Shown here in pieces: positions 8,979 through 17,249 of a DNA stretch of 49,985 bases. Each line of letters begins with the position of its first letter. Within the stretch, counting starts at the first letter, position 1. Made by a program: the position numbers and the translations under genes. Under the pieces are notes generated by a model. It was not told the DNA's origin and made no database searches. It saw nothing but the letters and a program-made list of their open reading frames with translations. This DNA comes from Acholeplasmatales bacterium (GTDB lineage: Bacteria; Bacillota_I; Bacilli_A; Acholeplasmatales; Anaeroplasmataceae): NCBI GenBank assembly GCA_016288855.1, contig JAEELJ010000036.1, positions 1 through 49,985 on the forward strand, written 5' to 3'.

Positions 8979-9284
8979 CTAAAATTTAATAATTCCATAT
9001 GCATATAATGCTAGGCATGCTGCACATAAAATTTGTAGTAGCAATGCTACAAATATTGTAATTGTAAAATAGATTTTATCAGTTTTATGGTGTGCAATAA
9101 TTCTTCCTAAGAATCCACCAATTGCACCACCATATGCAATAAAGCCTAGTAATGTTTTTTCTTTAATTCTATTAACATCGCCACTTTTTGCAATTTTCTT
9201 ATCCTTGATAAATAAAAATAAAGTTATTAAGGACATAAATGCTAAGTAGCAAATGTAAATTATAAAAATTAACTTATTATCCAT
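8979..9284 (-). CDS. DUF1294 family membrane protein
   Basis: A 101-residue protein with the DUF1294 pattern: an N-terminal helix, the KDKKIAKSGDVNRIKEKTLLGFIAYGGAIGG segment, a HHKT motif and two C-terminal helices. The function is unknown. An in-frame ATG at 9308 is rejected as the start because the TATAAT of the promoter overlaps it; transcription would begin near 9300. The ATG at 9284 has AGGGGTGG just upstream. It is the first gene of the seven-gene operon. Confidence 0.85.
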   Translation of the reverse strand: MDNKLIFIIYICYLAFMSLITLFLFIKDKKIAKSGDVNRIKEKTLLGFIAYGGAIGGFLGRIIAHHKTDKIYFTITIFVALLLQILCAACLALYAYGIIKF

Positions 9285-9306
9285 AGTCCCACCCCTACTA
9301 ATAACC

Positions 9307-9315
9307 ATTATAACA
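9307..9315 (-). promoter_or_regulatory. Extended -10 promoter of the DUF1294-tldDE operon
   Basis: The minus strand reads TGTTATAAT, an extended -10 with a perfect TATAAT (9307-9312) and no good -35. The start point near 9300 leaves a leader of about 16 nt before the ATG at 9284. All seven genes down to 2973 follow with gaps of 18 bp or less and no internal terminator, so this probably drives the whole operon. Confidence 0.6.
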
Positions 9316-9353
9316 TAATTTTTATTTATATAAATAAAATATCTATATTAAAT

Positions 9354-9380
9354 AAAAATAAAATCACCCTTATCGGGTGA
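9354..9380 (-). terminator. Terminator of the tandem diguanylate cyclase operon
   Basis: TCACCC (9364-9369), five-base loop, GGGTGA (9375-9380). On the minus strand the hairpin covers the last codons of the first GGDEF gene and is followed by TTTTATTTTTATTT. Confidence 0.75.
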
Positions 9381-10449
9381 ATTTAAATTTTTTACTATTA
9401 TGCTTATTAACAATACCAATAAGTTCTGATAAATAATAAGTTAATGCTAATTCTTCATCTTGCCATATGTGCTGTGTTGTTCTAGATAAAACAAATAAGT
9501 AACCATATAGTTCATTTTTAGCATACATTACTTTAACAAGCATAAATGATAATATACGATTTTGCTCTAGAAACTTAAATACTTTAGAATTTCCTTCTAA
9601 TTCAACTCTATCTGTACATGATGTCATTCCATTAGAATCAAAATTATCAAATATTTCTTCTGGGAATTTTATTCCTAATTTCTCACAATAATAATCATTA
9701 TCAATTAATACAGCTTCATCAACTCTTATTGCTTTTTCAATATAATTTAGAGAATCATTAATTCTATCATCAGGATTTATATTCTCACGTAGCATTCCAG
9801 ATATTGTTGTAATCATTTCATACATTGATCTCTTCTTCATTCTAGATATATCAATGTCTCCATGCTGTTCTTTATTAAAAATAATGAAGCAGTTTCTGCC
9901 TTTCATCTTTCCTCTATATAAAGCCTTATCCATATTAATGAATAATTCTTCATAGTTTTCTCCATCATCTGGGAACTTAACTGAACCAATAGTTGATGTT
10001 ACAAATGGACAAACAGAACCTAATCCACAATATCTACGATAAACTGTATTATTATAATACATACCATTGATGAATTCATGAATATCATCATATTCATAAT
10101 TGCCATTTAAAAGCATTACAAATTCATCTCCACCATATCTACCAACAACACCTTTATCTCCAACATATTGAATCAAAGATGAAGAAATTGTTTTTAATAC
10201 AATATCGCCTAATGAATGACCATAATTATCATTAATTTGCTTAAAATTATCTAAATCAGAAATAACATATGTGAATTTTACTTTTTTAGATATTAAATAT
10301 CTAACATATCCTTCGATATATCTTCTTGATACTACACCAGTAAGTGAATCTAAAACATTAGATAAATCAGCATCTAATGGTTTATCATCAATTGAATCAT
10401 GATATTCTTCAAAATATGGAATTTTAGATAAGTTTAAATAATTATACAT
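9370..10449 (-). CDS. GGDEF domain protein (diguanylate cyclase), copy 1
   Basis: A 359-residue cytosolic protein. After a 35-residue N-terminus, the GGDEF domain (about 33-195) has SDLDNFKQINDNYGH (metal Asp65 and Asp67, substrate Asn73 and Asp74) and intact GGDEF at 106-110, so it should make c-di-GMP. No RxxD inhibitory site lies at the usual place before GGDEF. The C-terminal 150 residues, ending with an HIWQDEELALTYYLSELIGI segment, look like a degenerate GAF-type sensor. It aligns without gaps to the adjacent upstream copy across residues 1-110, so the two arose by tandem duplication. Confidence 0.92.
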   Translation of the reverse strand: MYNYLNLSKIPYFEEYHDSIDDKPLDADLSNVLDSLTGVVSRRYIEGYVRYLISKKVKFTYVISDLDNFKQINDNYGHSLGDIVLKTISSSLIQYVGDKGVVGRYGGDEFVMLLNGNYEYDDIHEFINGMYYNNTVYRRYCGLGSVCPFVTSTIGSVKFPDDGENYEELFINMDKALYRGKMKGRNCFIIFNKEQHGDIDISRMKKRSMYEMITTISGMLRENINPDDRINDSLNYIEKAIRVDEAVLIDNDYYCEKLGIKFPEEIFDNFDSNGMTSCTDRVELEGNSKVFKFLEQNRILSFMLVKVMYAKNELYGYLFVLSRTTQHIWQDEELALTYYLSELIGIVNKHNSKKFKFTR

Positions 10450-10474
10450 ATGTTACTCCTATTAAATGATTACT

Positions 10475-11563
10475 TTAATTTTCAGAAATCATTTTAAAAT
10501 ATTTCAATTCAGCAATCAAATGTGCTGCACAATATGTAATAAGTGCATCTTCTTCTTGCCAAATATGATGTATTTCCTTATCATATACAATTATATATCC
10601 ATGGGCTTCACCTTTGAATACACATTTTTGTAATATAAATGCTGATACATTTGCTTCCTTAATTGAATCAAATAGCTTATTTTCAATAACATTAACTCTT
10701 TGACTACAAACAAATTGATTATTATCATCAAGAAGTTCATCAATATATTTTGGATTAAAATATATATTAAATCCTCTACAATAACCAGAAGGTTCAATAT
10801 AATATGTACCATTTGATGATATAAATTCTCTTAAGAATTCAAATATTTTTCTTACTCTTAAGCATATATCATCATCTTTATTTTCTGCAAAATGGTTTAA
10901 TCTTGTTACACCATCTAAGATTGATTTTTTCTTTAATTTATTTATATCAATATGCGCATGCTTATCCTTTAAATAAATAATATAGCAATTTCTACCTTTT
11001 TCTTTTCCTCTATATAATGCCTTATCTGCTGCTAAGAATAATTCATCATATGTTTTTGCATCCCCAGGATATTGTACCGCACCTAAAGTTGCTGTTATAA
11101 AAGGTTGGAAATCATTATATTTTAAAGTCTTTCTAAATACATTTGAGCATGTACCATCCTTTGGTGTTTGAAACATTTGTCTTATTATTTCATAAATAGA
11201 ATTATAATCAAAATCTCCATTTAAAACAACTAAATATTCATCTCCACCAAAGCGTCCACATAATCCTCTTTTACCGATAAATCTCATTAGGTCTAATGAA
11301 GTTGTTCTTAAAACCTTATCTCCATTGTTGTGGCCATAGTTATCATTAATTTGTTTAAAATTATCTAAGTCAATAATCATAAGTCTAAATGGTGATTTTT
11401 GTTCGATTAGATATTTAGCATATCCAATAATATACTTTCTAGAAATTAAACCAGTAAGTGAGTCTAATATATTCTCAAAATTATCTTCAATTGTAAAACT
11501 GCTTTCAATTTTATGATATTCCTCAAAATAAGGAAAATCTTTTAAAAATTCTATCGAATACAT
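10475..11563 (-). CDS. GGDEF domain protein (diguanylate cyclase), copy 2
   Basis: A 362-residue paralogue of the adjacent downstream gene. It has IDLDNFKQINDNYGH and GGDEY at 106-110 (Tyr for Phe, usually tolerated), without an RxxD inhibitory site. The C-terminal half ends in an HIWQEEDALITYCAAHLIAE segment like its twin. The start is set at 11563: AGAAGGTGA precedes this ATG, and the PYFEEYH motif then falls at the same residue number as in copy 1. An in-frame GTG at 11572 lies within that ribosome site. It is first in a two-gene operon with a clear promoter. Confidence 0.92.
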   Translation of the reverse strand: MYSIEFLKDFPYFEEYHKIESSFTIEDNFENILDSLTGLISRKYIIGYAKYLIEQKSPFRLMIIDLDNFKQINDNYGHNNGDKVLRTTSLDLMRFIGKRGLCGRFGGDEYLVVLNGDFDYNSIYEIIRQMFQTPKDGTCSNVFRKTLKYNDFQPFITATLGAVQYPGDAKTYDELFLAADKALYRGKEKGRNCYIIYLKDKHAHIDINKLKKKSILDGVTRLNHFAENKDDDICLRVRKIFEFLREFISSNGTYYIEPSGYCRGFNIYFNPKYIDELLDDNNQFVCSQRVNVIENKLFDSIKEANVSAFILQKCVFKGEAHGYIIVYDKEIHHIWQEEDALITYCAAHLIAELKYFKMISEN

Positions 11564-11645
11564 AAAAATCACCTTCTCTTTAGATTAAATATTTCATTCC
11601 CCAACAAAATATTATTATTCTTTTTTTAAAGAATTCTTTGCACAT

Positions 11646-11674
11646 ATTATATAACTTAAGTTATATTTTTACAA
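11646..11674 (-). promoter_or_regulatory. Promoter of the tandem GGDEF operon
   Basis: On the minus strand TTGTAA (-35, 11669-11674), 17 bp, TATAAT (-10, 11646-11651). The start would be near 11639, giving a leader of about 76 nt. A perfect palindrome fills the spacer (separate entry). Confidence 0.7.
11649..11666. promoter_or_regulatory. 18-bp perfect palindrome between -35 and -10 (candidate operator)
   Basis: ATATAACTTAAGTTATAT is a perfect 9+9 palindrome centred between the -35 and -10 hexamers of the GGDEF promoter. A dimeric repressor bound there would block RNA polymerase. A second palindrome, AAAGAATTCTTT at 11628-11639, overlaps the predicted start. No adjacent regulator gene is present. 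Confidence 0.5.
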
Positions 11675-11699
11675 GTTTTTTTAGAAATACATATCGCCA

Positions 11700-11741
11700 A
11701 AGTATAAAATAAAAGCCAATCATTTACAATTGACTGGCTTT
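11700..11741 (-). terminator. Terminator of the ABC exporter operon
   Basis: On the minus strand AAAGCCAGTCA pairs with TGATTGGCTTT (one G-U pair) around an eight-base loop, followed by TATTTTAT. It lies 7 bp after the stop codon. Confidence 0.65.
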
Positions 11742-11747
11742 AATAAA

Positions 11748-13562
11748 CTACTTTAATAAGTTATTTACTTTATCTTCTGAGAACTGATTTGAATATAATT
11801 CAAAATAATAACCCTTTTGTTTTAATAACTCATGATGATTACCTTTCTCAACAATTATACCATCCTTCATTACTAAAATTAAATCACAATTTACAACAGT
11901 AGATAATCTATGAGCAATCATAAATGTAGTTCTTCCCTTCATAGATATATCTATAGCATTTTGAATCTTTGTTTCAGTTTCTGTATCAATAGATGAAGTT
12001 GCTTCATCTAATATTAAGATTCTTGGATTTTTTACTATAGCACGAGCAAAAGATATTAATTGCTTTTCTCCTAATGAAAGCTTTCCTCCGCCTTCACCAA
12101 CATTAGTATTATACCCTTCATCTAATTTTTCAATGAATTCATCTGCATTAACAGTTTTTAAAGCTTTAATACATTCTTCATCTGTTGCATTTAGATTACC
12201 ATATCTAACATTATCTAAGATAGTACCCGTAAATAATTCAGGTGTTTGTAATACATAGCCTAGGTTTGAATGAAGCCATGTAATACTTCTATCCTTATAA
12301 TTCTTTCCATCAATTAATATTTCACCCTTTGTAGGCTCATAGAATCTACAAATTAAATTTACAATTGTTGATTTACCACTACCTGTATGGCCAACTAAAG
12401 CAACACTACTACCTGCCTTAACATTTAAATTAAAGTCATGTAAAACTTCTTCTCCAACCTGATACTTAAATGATACATTTTTGAATTCTACATCACCAAC
12501 TAATGGTTCAAAGTTTTCATATTTAGGATTCATTATTGTACCATATTTTTCAATAACCTCAGGTGTATCTACAATATCAGGTTTTTCATCTATTAATGCA
12601 ATGATTCTTTCTGCAGAAGCTTGAGCCTGTTGGAATTCACCTAATGTTTGAGATAAATGCATTACTGGATCATAGAATCTAATTGTATAATCAACAAACA
12701 CATATAATGCTGGTGCAGATATAGCTAGAGTTGCACCGACATATAATGTTGTACCAACTGAGAAATAGCATGTAATAAAGATTATTGGTCCAAATAAAGC
12801 ACTTATTAATGCTGCTCTTAATGCTTGATGCTTATATCTTGAAGCAATAATTCTAAATTCTTCTGAATTCTTATCCTCAATAACTAAGGATTTAGTTGCT
12901 TTAATACCCATAAATCCTTCATTTAGTGCGGCAGTAACCTTAGAATTTTCTGCTCTTGCTTCTCTATAAGCCTTAAGAATCTTTCTATTTAACCAAATTG
13001 TTACAACAAAAATAATTGGTAGAATTATTAATAATATTAATGATAATCTAATATTTTTAATCATTAATACAATAAGTATACCTATCATAGTAACACTCAT
13101 TGATAAGATATCAATAGCACCCCATGATATAATTTCTGCAAGTCTTCTTGTATCAGAAGTTAATCTTGCCATAATCCATCCTTGCTGAGTTCTATCAAAA
13201 TAAGAGAATGGAAGTTTTTGTAGGTTCTCATATGCTTCCTTTCTTAATTCATATGATGTCCAAGCATCAACCTTTCCAGCAAAGAAAATGAATAAGAATG
13301 TGCCTAAACCAAATAGACATGCAAAGCCTATATAAATAGCGATGAACATTCCTACAGTAGAATAATCAGGTACACCTTCTTCTGGGAAGTAATGTGTTAA
13401 TGCATATTCATTAATTAATGGAATCATAACATCAATAATAGATGAGAATATGCCAGAAAATATTAATCCAAATGCATATTTTTTATGCATAAATACAGTT
13501 TTAATTATTTTCTTCCAAGGATGATTATTATATCTCTTATGGTCTAAATTTTCTTTTTCCAT
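11748..13562 (-). CDS. Heterodimeric ABC exporter, subunit with catalytic Glu
   Basis: A 604-residue half-transporter: six membrane helices (about 20-310), then an ATPase domain. Walker A GHTGSGKST and Walker B ILILDEATSS with the catalytic Glu are intact, but the signature is LSLGEKQ instead of LSGGQ. Together with the partner's Asp in Walker B this is the pattern of heterodimeric exporters with one degenerate ATP site (BmrCD, LmrCD, TM287/288). The chosen ATG at 13562 lies one base after the partner's TAA in GGTGAATAATATG. An upstream in-frame ATG at 13574 overlaps the partner gene. The substrate is unknown. Confidence 0.93.
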   Translation of the reverse strand: MEKENLDHKRYNNHPWKKIIKTVFMHKKYAFGLIFSGIFSSIIDVMIPLINEYALTHYFPEEGVPDYSTVGMFIAIYIGFACLFGLGTFLFIFFAGKVDAWTSYELRKEAYENLQKLPFSYFDRTQQGWIMARLTSDTRRLAEIISWGAIDILSMSVTMIGILIVLMIKNIRLSLILLIILPIIFVVTIWLNRKILKAYREARAENSKVTAALNEGFMGIKATKSLVIEDKNSEEFRIIASRYKHQALRAALISALFGPIIFITCYFSVGTTLYVGATLAISAPALYVFVDYTIRFYDPVMHLSQTLGEFQQAQASAERIIALIDEKPDIVDTPEVIEKYGTIMNPKYENFEPLVGDVEFKNVSFKYQVGEEVLHDFNLNVKAGSSVALVGHTGSGKSTIVNLICRFYEPTKGEILIDGKNYKDRSITWLHSNLGYVLQTPELFTGTILDNVRYGNLNATDEECIKALKTVNADEFIEKLDEGYNTNVGEGGGKLSLGEKQLISFARAIVKNPRILILDEATSSIDTETETKIQNAIDISMKGRTTFMIAHRLSTVVNCDLILVMKDGIIVEKGNHHELLKQKGYYFELYSNQFSEDKVNNLLK

Positions 13563-13563
13563 A

Positions 13564-15384
13564 TTATTCACCATCCTTTAAAACATTTTTATATTCACTT
13601 TCAAGCTCACCTTGGATACCCCAAAGTTTTGAATATAATCCACCATTATTAACAAGATAATCATGAGTACCCATTTCAGATATTACACCACCATCTAAAA
13701 CTAATATTAAATCAGCTTCCTTTGCGGTTGTAATTCTATGTGTAATAATAATCATTGTTTGTTCTTGAGACTTAAGCTTTAAAGCCTTACGAATTAATAC
13801 ATCAGTCTTTGTATCAAGTGCTGATAGAGAATCATCAAATATAATTACTGGTGCTTCATCAACTAACATACGTGCTATCGCAACTCTTTGCTTCTGTCCA
13901 CCAGATAATGTAGTACCCTTTTCACCAACTACAGTCTTATATCCTTCTTTAAACTTTAATACATCCTCATGTATTGCAGCTGTTTTTGCAGCATTGATTA
14001 CCTCACAATCACTAATATTCTTTTTAGAGATTGCAATATTTTCATATACTGTTTTAGAGAATAAGAATGGATCTTGTACAACATATCTTATATTATTTCT
14101 TAAATAATGCTTATCAATATTTCTAATATCAGTTCCATCGATTAAGATTTCACCAGAATCAATTTCCAAGAATCTTGCTAAAAGATTACAAATTGTAGAC
14201 TTACCAGAACCTGTCTTTCCAACTAACGCAATAGTTTGACCTGCTTTAATTTTAAAGCTTATACCATCTAATAAATGTCTATCATCATCCTTAAACTTAA
14301 ATGAAACATCCTTAAATTCAATATTACCCTTAATCTCTGGCTTTTCATTACCATTAATAGTATATTCACTTGGAGAATCTAAAACTTCACCAATTCTATT
14401 TGCAGCAACTGATGCCTTACCAAATGATGAAATAATTCTACCTAAACCTCTCATTGGAAATACTAACATATTTAATAATAATATTACTGCTGATACTTCA
14501 GCAACAGTAACTAATCCCTTTTTTGCAAGTCCAATTGATACTGCCATTGTAACTGCAAATTGAATAAATACAACTACATCCTGTAATGCCCAATATATAG
14601 CCATGACATTGTTGAATTTTACATTTTCATCTCTATATACATTTGCAAGCTTATCCATTTTTTCATATTCATATTTTTCATTTGAAAAAGCTCTTACTAC
14701 TCTTGATGCATTAACATTTTCTTGAATTGCAGTAGTCATTTTTGATTCAGCCTTATCAATCTTATTAAATTGTCGGTTACAATATCTAAAATAAATAATT
14801 GAAGATATTGCAGTTACAGGTACTACTGCAACTGAAACCCACATCAATTGAACATTGATCATAGCAACCTGAATTGCACCAATAAACACTGTCGCAAAAA
14901 CATTAATAAATGAAATAATTTGGTTTGCAACGAAATCAGCTACCTGATCAACATCAGATGTAGATCTTTGAATCAAATCACCAACGTCATGATTTTGATG
15001 AAATGAGAATGGTAAATCCTCTATATGATCATATAGCTTTACTTTTAATTTAAATCTAATTAATTCAGCTAATCTTTTTTGAGAATAGTTACATAAGAAT
15101 CTTAATACACTTCTTATTGCCTGTAATAAAATCATTGAGATACCAACAATTAATACTATTTTTAAAACATCAGACTGTGATTCAAACCAGCTAATTAAAA
15201 ATGATGGTAAATTTACATTTTTAGAATAGCTTGAGTCAGGTTCAATTACTGCTAACGCATAATTAACATGTAATGGTAAATAAGAATATAGCCATTGCAA
15301 GAATACTGAAATTAAGACTATGAACACAAATAAAAAAGTATACTGCTTAGCCCAGCCAACAATTCTTTTGATACCTTTCATCAT
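13564..15384 (-). CDS. Heterodimeric ABC exporter, subunit with degenerate Walker B
   Basis: A 606-residue half-transporter with six N-terminal membrane helices and a C-terminal ATPase. Walker A GKTGSGKST and the signature LSGGQKQRVAIARM are canonical, but Walker B reads VIIFDDSLS, with Asp in place of the catalytic Glu. This complements the neighbouring subunit, so the dimer should have one consensus and one degenerate ATP site. AAGGGGG precedes the ATG (a second ATG follows directly). The function is export of drugs, lipids or peptides. Confidence 0.93.
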   Translation of the reverse strand: MMKGIKRIVGWAKQYTFLFVFIVLISVFLQWLYSYLPLHVNYALAVIEPDSSYSKNVNLPSFLISWFESQSDVLKIVLIVGISMILLQAIRSVLRFLCNYSQKRLAELIRFKLKVKLYDHIEDLPFSFHQNHDVGDLIQRSTSDVDQVADFVANQIISFINVFATVFIGAIQVAMINVQLMWVSVAVVPVTAISSIIYFRYCNRQFNKIDKAESKMTTAIQENVNASRVVRAFSNEKYEYEKMDKLANVYRDENVKFNNVMAIYWALQDVVVFIQFAVTMAVSIGLAKKGLVTVAEVSAVILLLNMLVFPMRGLGRIISSFGKASVAANRIGEVLDSPSEYTINGNEKPEIKGNIEFKDVSFKFKDDDRHLLDGISFKIKAGQTIALVGKTGSGKSTICNLLARFLEIDSGEILIDGTDIRNIDKHYLRNNIRYVVQDPFLFSKTVYENIAISKKNISDCEVINAAKTAAIHEDVLKFKEGYKTVVGEKGTTLSGGQKQRVAIARMLVDEAPVIIFDDSLSALDTKTDVLIRKALKLKSQEQTMIIITHRITTAKEADLILVLDGGVISEMGTHDYLVNNGGLYSKLWGIQGELESEYKNVLKDGE

Positions 15385-15447
15385 TATCGCCCCCTTAGAA
15401 TATAATTATTTTACTCTTATTATATATTACTTCAAGGAAAAAGTATC

Positions 15448-15483
15448 ACAAAACAAAGGCCTTATTGAAAATAATAAGACCTT
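15448..15483 (-). terminator. Terminator of the M6 protease gene
   Basis: AAGGTCTTATT pairs with AATAAGGCCTT on the minus strand (11 bp, one G-U) and is followed by TGTTTTGT. It lies 13 bp after the stop codon. Confidence 0.7.
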
Positions 15484-15496
15484 TTTATATAAAATA

Positions 15497-17170
15497 TTAA
15501 ATTTGAGTGAATCTTATAGTTGCAGATTCATTACTTAAGGATAATATTTCAATTTTATAATTTAGTTCATTTCCATTGTTTAATTTTGTACTATTTGGGA
15601 ATAAACTCTTATAATCTGACATTGTAAATGTGTCACCATTATGAAATAAATGACTATTAGTTCCATAGAAGCTTGAGTTATCTTTAAATGGATTTCTTGA
15701 TGTATTAGACTTATTTCCTAATGATTTATCCGCATTTATAATATTAATTAAATCATAATTGCCTTGTATAGCATCTCTATCAACTGAATTAGTAGCAGCA
15801 ACCTTATAAGCATATTTTAAATTTACATTAGGTGTTGTATATGAATATGTTCCCTTACCACCAGAGCTAGAATAACATAGTCTTGAATCAACATGATATA
15901 TTTTAACACCTGCTTCAGTATAGCAAATAGGGTATGCAGATGAATATGCATAATGTGAATCATAATAATTTAGTCCTTCTGGAGTGAATAATTCTAACAT
16001 TAAATATTCATCAAATGCATTAGAATCATAAGAATCAGCTAATATAATACATTCATCATATAAAGCACTAGACTTAATTGTTATTGTACAATCTCCTGTT
16101 ACAATATATGGAGTATTCCATCCTAATGTTGCCTTTGAATAAGCATTATGATCATAAATATTTCCTTCCATCATATCTGCAAATCCAACTCTAGAATAAG
16201 TATCATCTCTATAATACTCATCATCATATGAATAATAATCATCTAATCCTAGCATATGACCAAATTCATGATCAAATGTATGTGAATCAACATTACCACC
16301 TATTTGGCAAGTTTGATATTCATACATGAAATCATACGATGCCCAGAAGTATGATGCAGGTAATGGAGATTCCTTTAATTGATTCTTATTCTTATGACCA
16401 CTAATACCATTTTCTGCATAATATAATAGCTCAGCACAATTATTAGAGTCCCAATAACAATATGCCCAATATAGTGATTGCTCAGTATCACCAACTTCTC
16501 TTGCGAAATTAGTGTTATTACCACTATTAGGACAGCTATATATAAGCATTACACCATCAATTAATCCATCATTATCATTATCAAATTCTTTAAGTTTTGA
16601 ATCGCCATAAAGTGATCTATAGCTTTCTACTGCTTCTTCTAATATATAAGTTGATCTATCAGTATCACTATCTATACTACTATTAGTAAGGCTCTTAAAT
16701 TGCTTTGCAGTAAGGCCAACCTCATATTTAGGTGCTATTTCAAATGATAAATTTAATTTACCATAGCTTGATTCTTTATAGAATTCACTAACAGATTTAA
16801 AATATCCAGTTTCCTCTTCTGTTCCATTATAAACTCTATTTAAGTCATCATATAACTGAGAATCTGTTTCATAACCAGCATAACTAAATGTATAATCACT
16901 AAATTCAACTGGAATAACTAATAAATTTATATAACCAGTTGATGGTACAGCATCAACATAAATAGAATTATTTATTAGTTTATAATTACAATTAGATGTA
17001 ATTGGATCTAAATCCTTATAATAATTTCCTAAATCCTCATACTCTGTTGTTTCAGTTGCTGTAGTTGTTTTTGTCATATTATCTAAGAATGATTGAATCA
17101 AGCTACATGATGATAATGACATCATCAATAGCGTAGATAAAGTAGCTAAAAATATTCTTTTGTATTTCAT
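15497..17170 (-). CDS. Secreted M6-family metalloprotease lipoprotein
   Basis: A 557-residue protein with a signal peptide ending in a lipobox (SLSSC, Cys22), so it is probably lipid-anchored outside the cell. The zinc motif HEFGHMLGLDD at 301-311 (HExxHxxGxxD) is that of M6 (immune inhibitor A-like) metalloproteases; Asp-rich DNDNDGLIDG (197-206) is a likely calcium-binding loop often seen in this family. The C-terminal region is beta-rich with no recognised binding domain. It is monocistronic, bounded by terminators on both sides. It may digest host or environmental proteins. Confidence 0.9.
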   Translation of the reverse strand: MKYKRIFLATLSTLLMMSLSSCSLIQSFLDNMTKTTTATETTEYEDLGNYYKDLDPITSNCNYKLINNSIYVDAVPSTGYINLLVIPVEFSDYTFSYAGYETDSQLYDDLNRVYNGTEEETGYFKSVSEFYKESSYGKLNLSFEIAPKYEVGLTAKQFKSLTNSSIDSDTDRSTYILEEAVESYRSLYGDSKLKEFDNDNDGLIDGVMLIYSCPNSGNNTNFAREVGDTEQSLYWAYCYWDSNNCAELLYYAENGISGHKNKNQLKESPLPASYFWASYDFMYEYQTCQIGGNVDSHTFDHEFGHMLGLDDYYSYDDEYYRDDTYSRVGFADMMEGNIYDHNAYSKATLGWNTPYIVTGDCTITIKSSALYDECIILADSYDSNAFDEYLMLELFTPEGLNYYDSHYAYSSAYPICYTEAGVKIYHVDSRLCYSSSGGKGTYSYTTPNVNLKYAYKVAATNSVDRDAIQGNYDLINIINADKSLGNKSNTSRNPFKDNSSFYGTNSHLFHNGDTFTMSDYKSLFPNSTKLNNGNELNYKIEILSLSNESATIRFTQI

Positions 17171-17192
17171 AATACCAACTTCTTTCCTCGTT

Positions 17193-17201
17193 ATTATATC
17201 A
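17193..17201 (-). promoter_or_regulatory. Extended -10 promoter of the M6 protease gene
   Basis: TGATATAAT on the minus strand (hexamer 17193-17198) with a weak -35. GAGGAAAG follows as ribosome site before the ATG at 17170. Confidence 0.55.
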
Positions 17202-17209
17202 CAAATAAA

Positions 17210-17242
17210 CTAAAAATTCCCTTAAAAAATATAAGGGAATTT
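17210..17242 (-). terminator. Terminator of the yhaO-yhaN pair
   Basis: AAATTCCCTTA (17214-17224) pairs with TAAGGGAATTT (17232-17242), an 11-bp perfect stem. On the minus strand a TTTTAGTTT tail follows. It lies 8 bp after the stop. Confidence 0.75.
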
Positions 17243-17249
17243 AAAAATA

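Noticed and set aside
10591-10812. 73-codon minus-strand frame inside the second GGDEF gene
   Set aside because: Same-strand frame-shifted shadow of a conserved coding region, very rich in Leu/Ile as expected from AT-rich out-of-frame reading.
11563-11640. c-di-GMP riboswitch in the leader of the GGDEF operon
   Set aside because: The leader of about 76 nt is too short and lacks the conserved GEMM-type core; only short palindromes are present.
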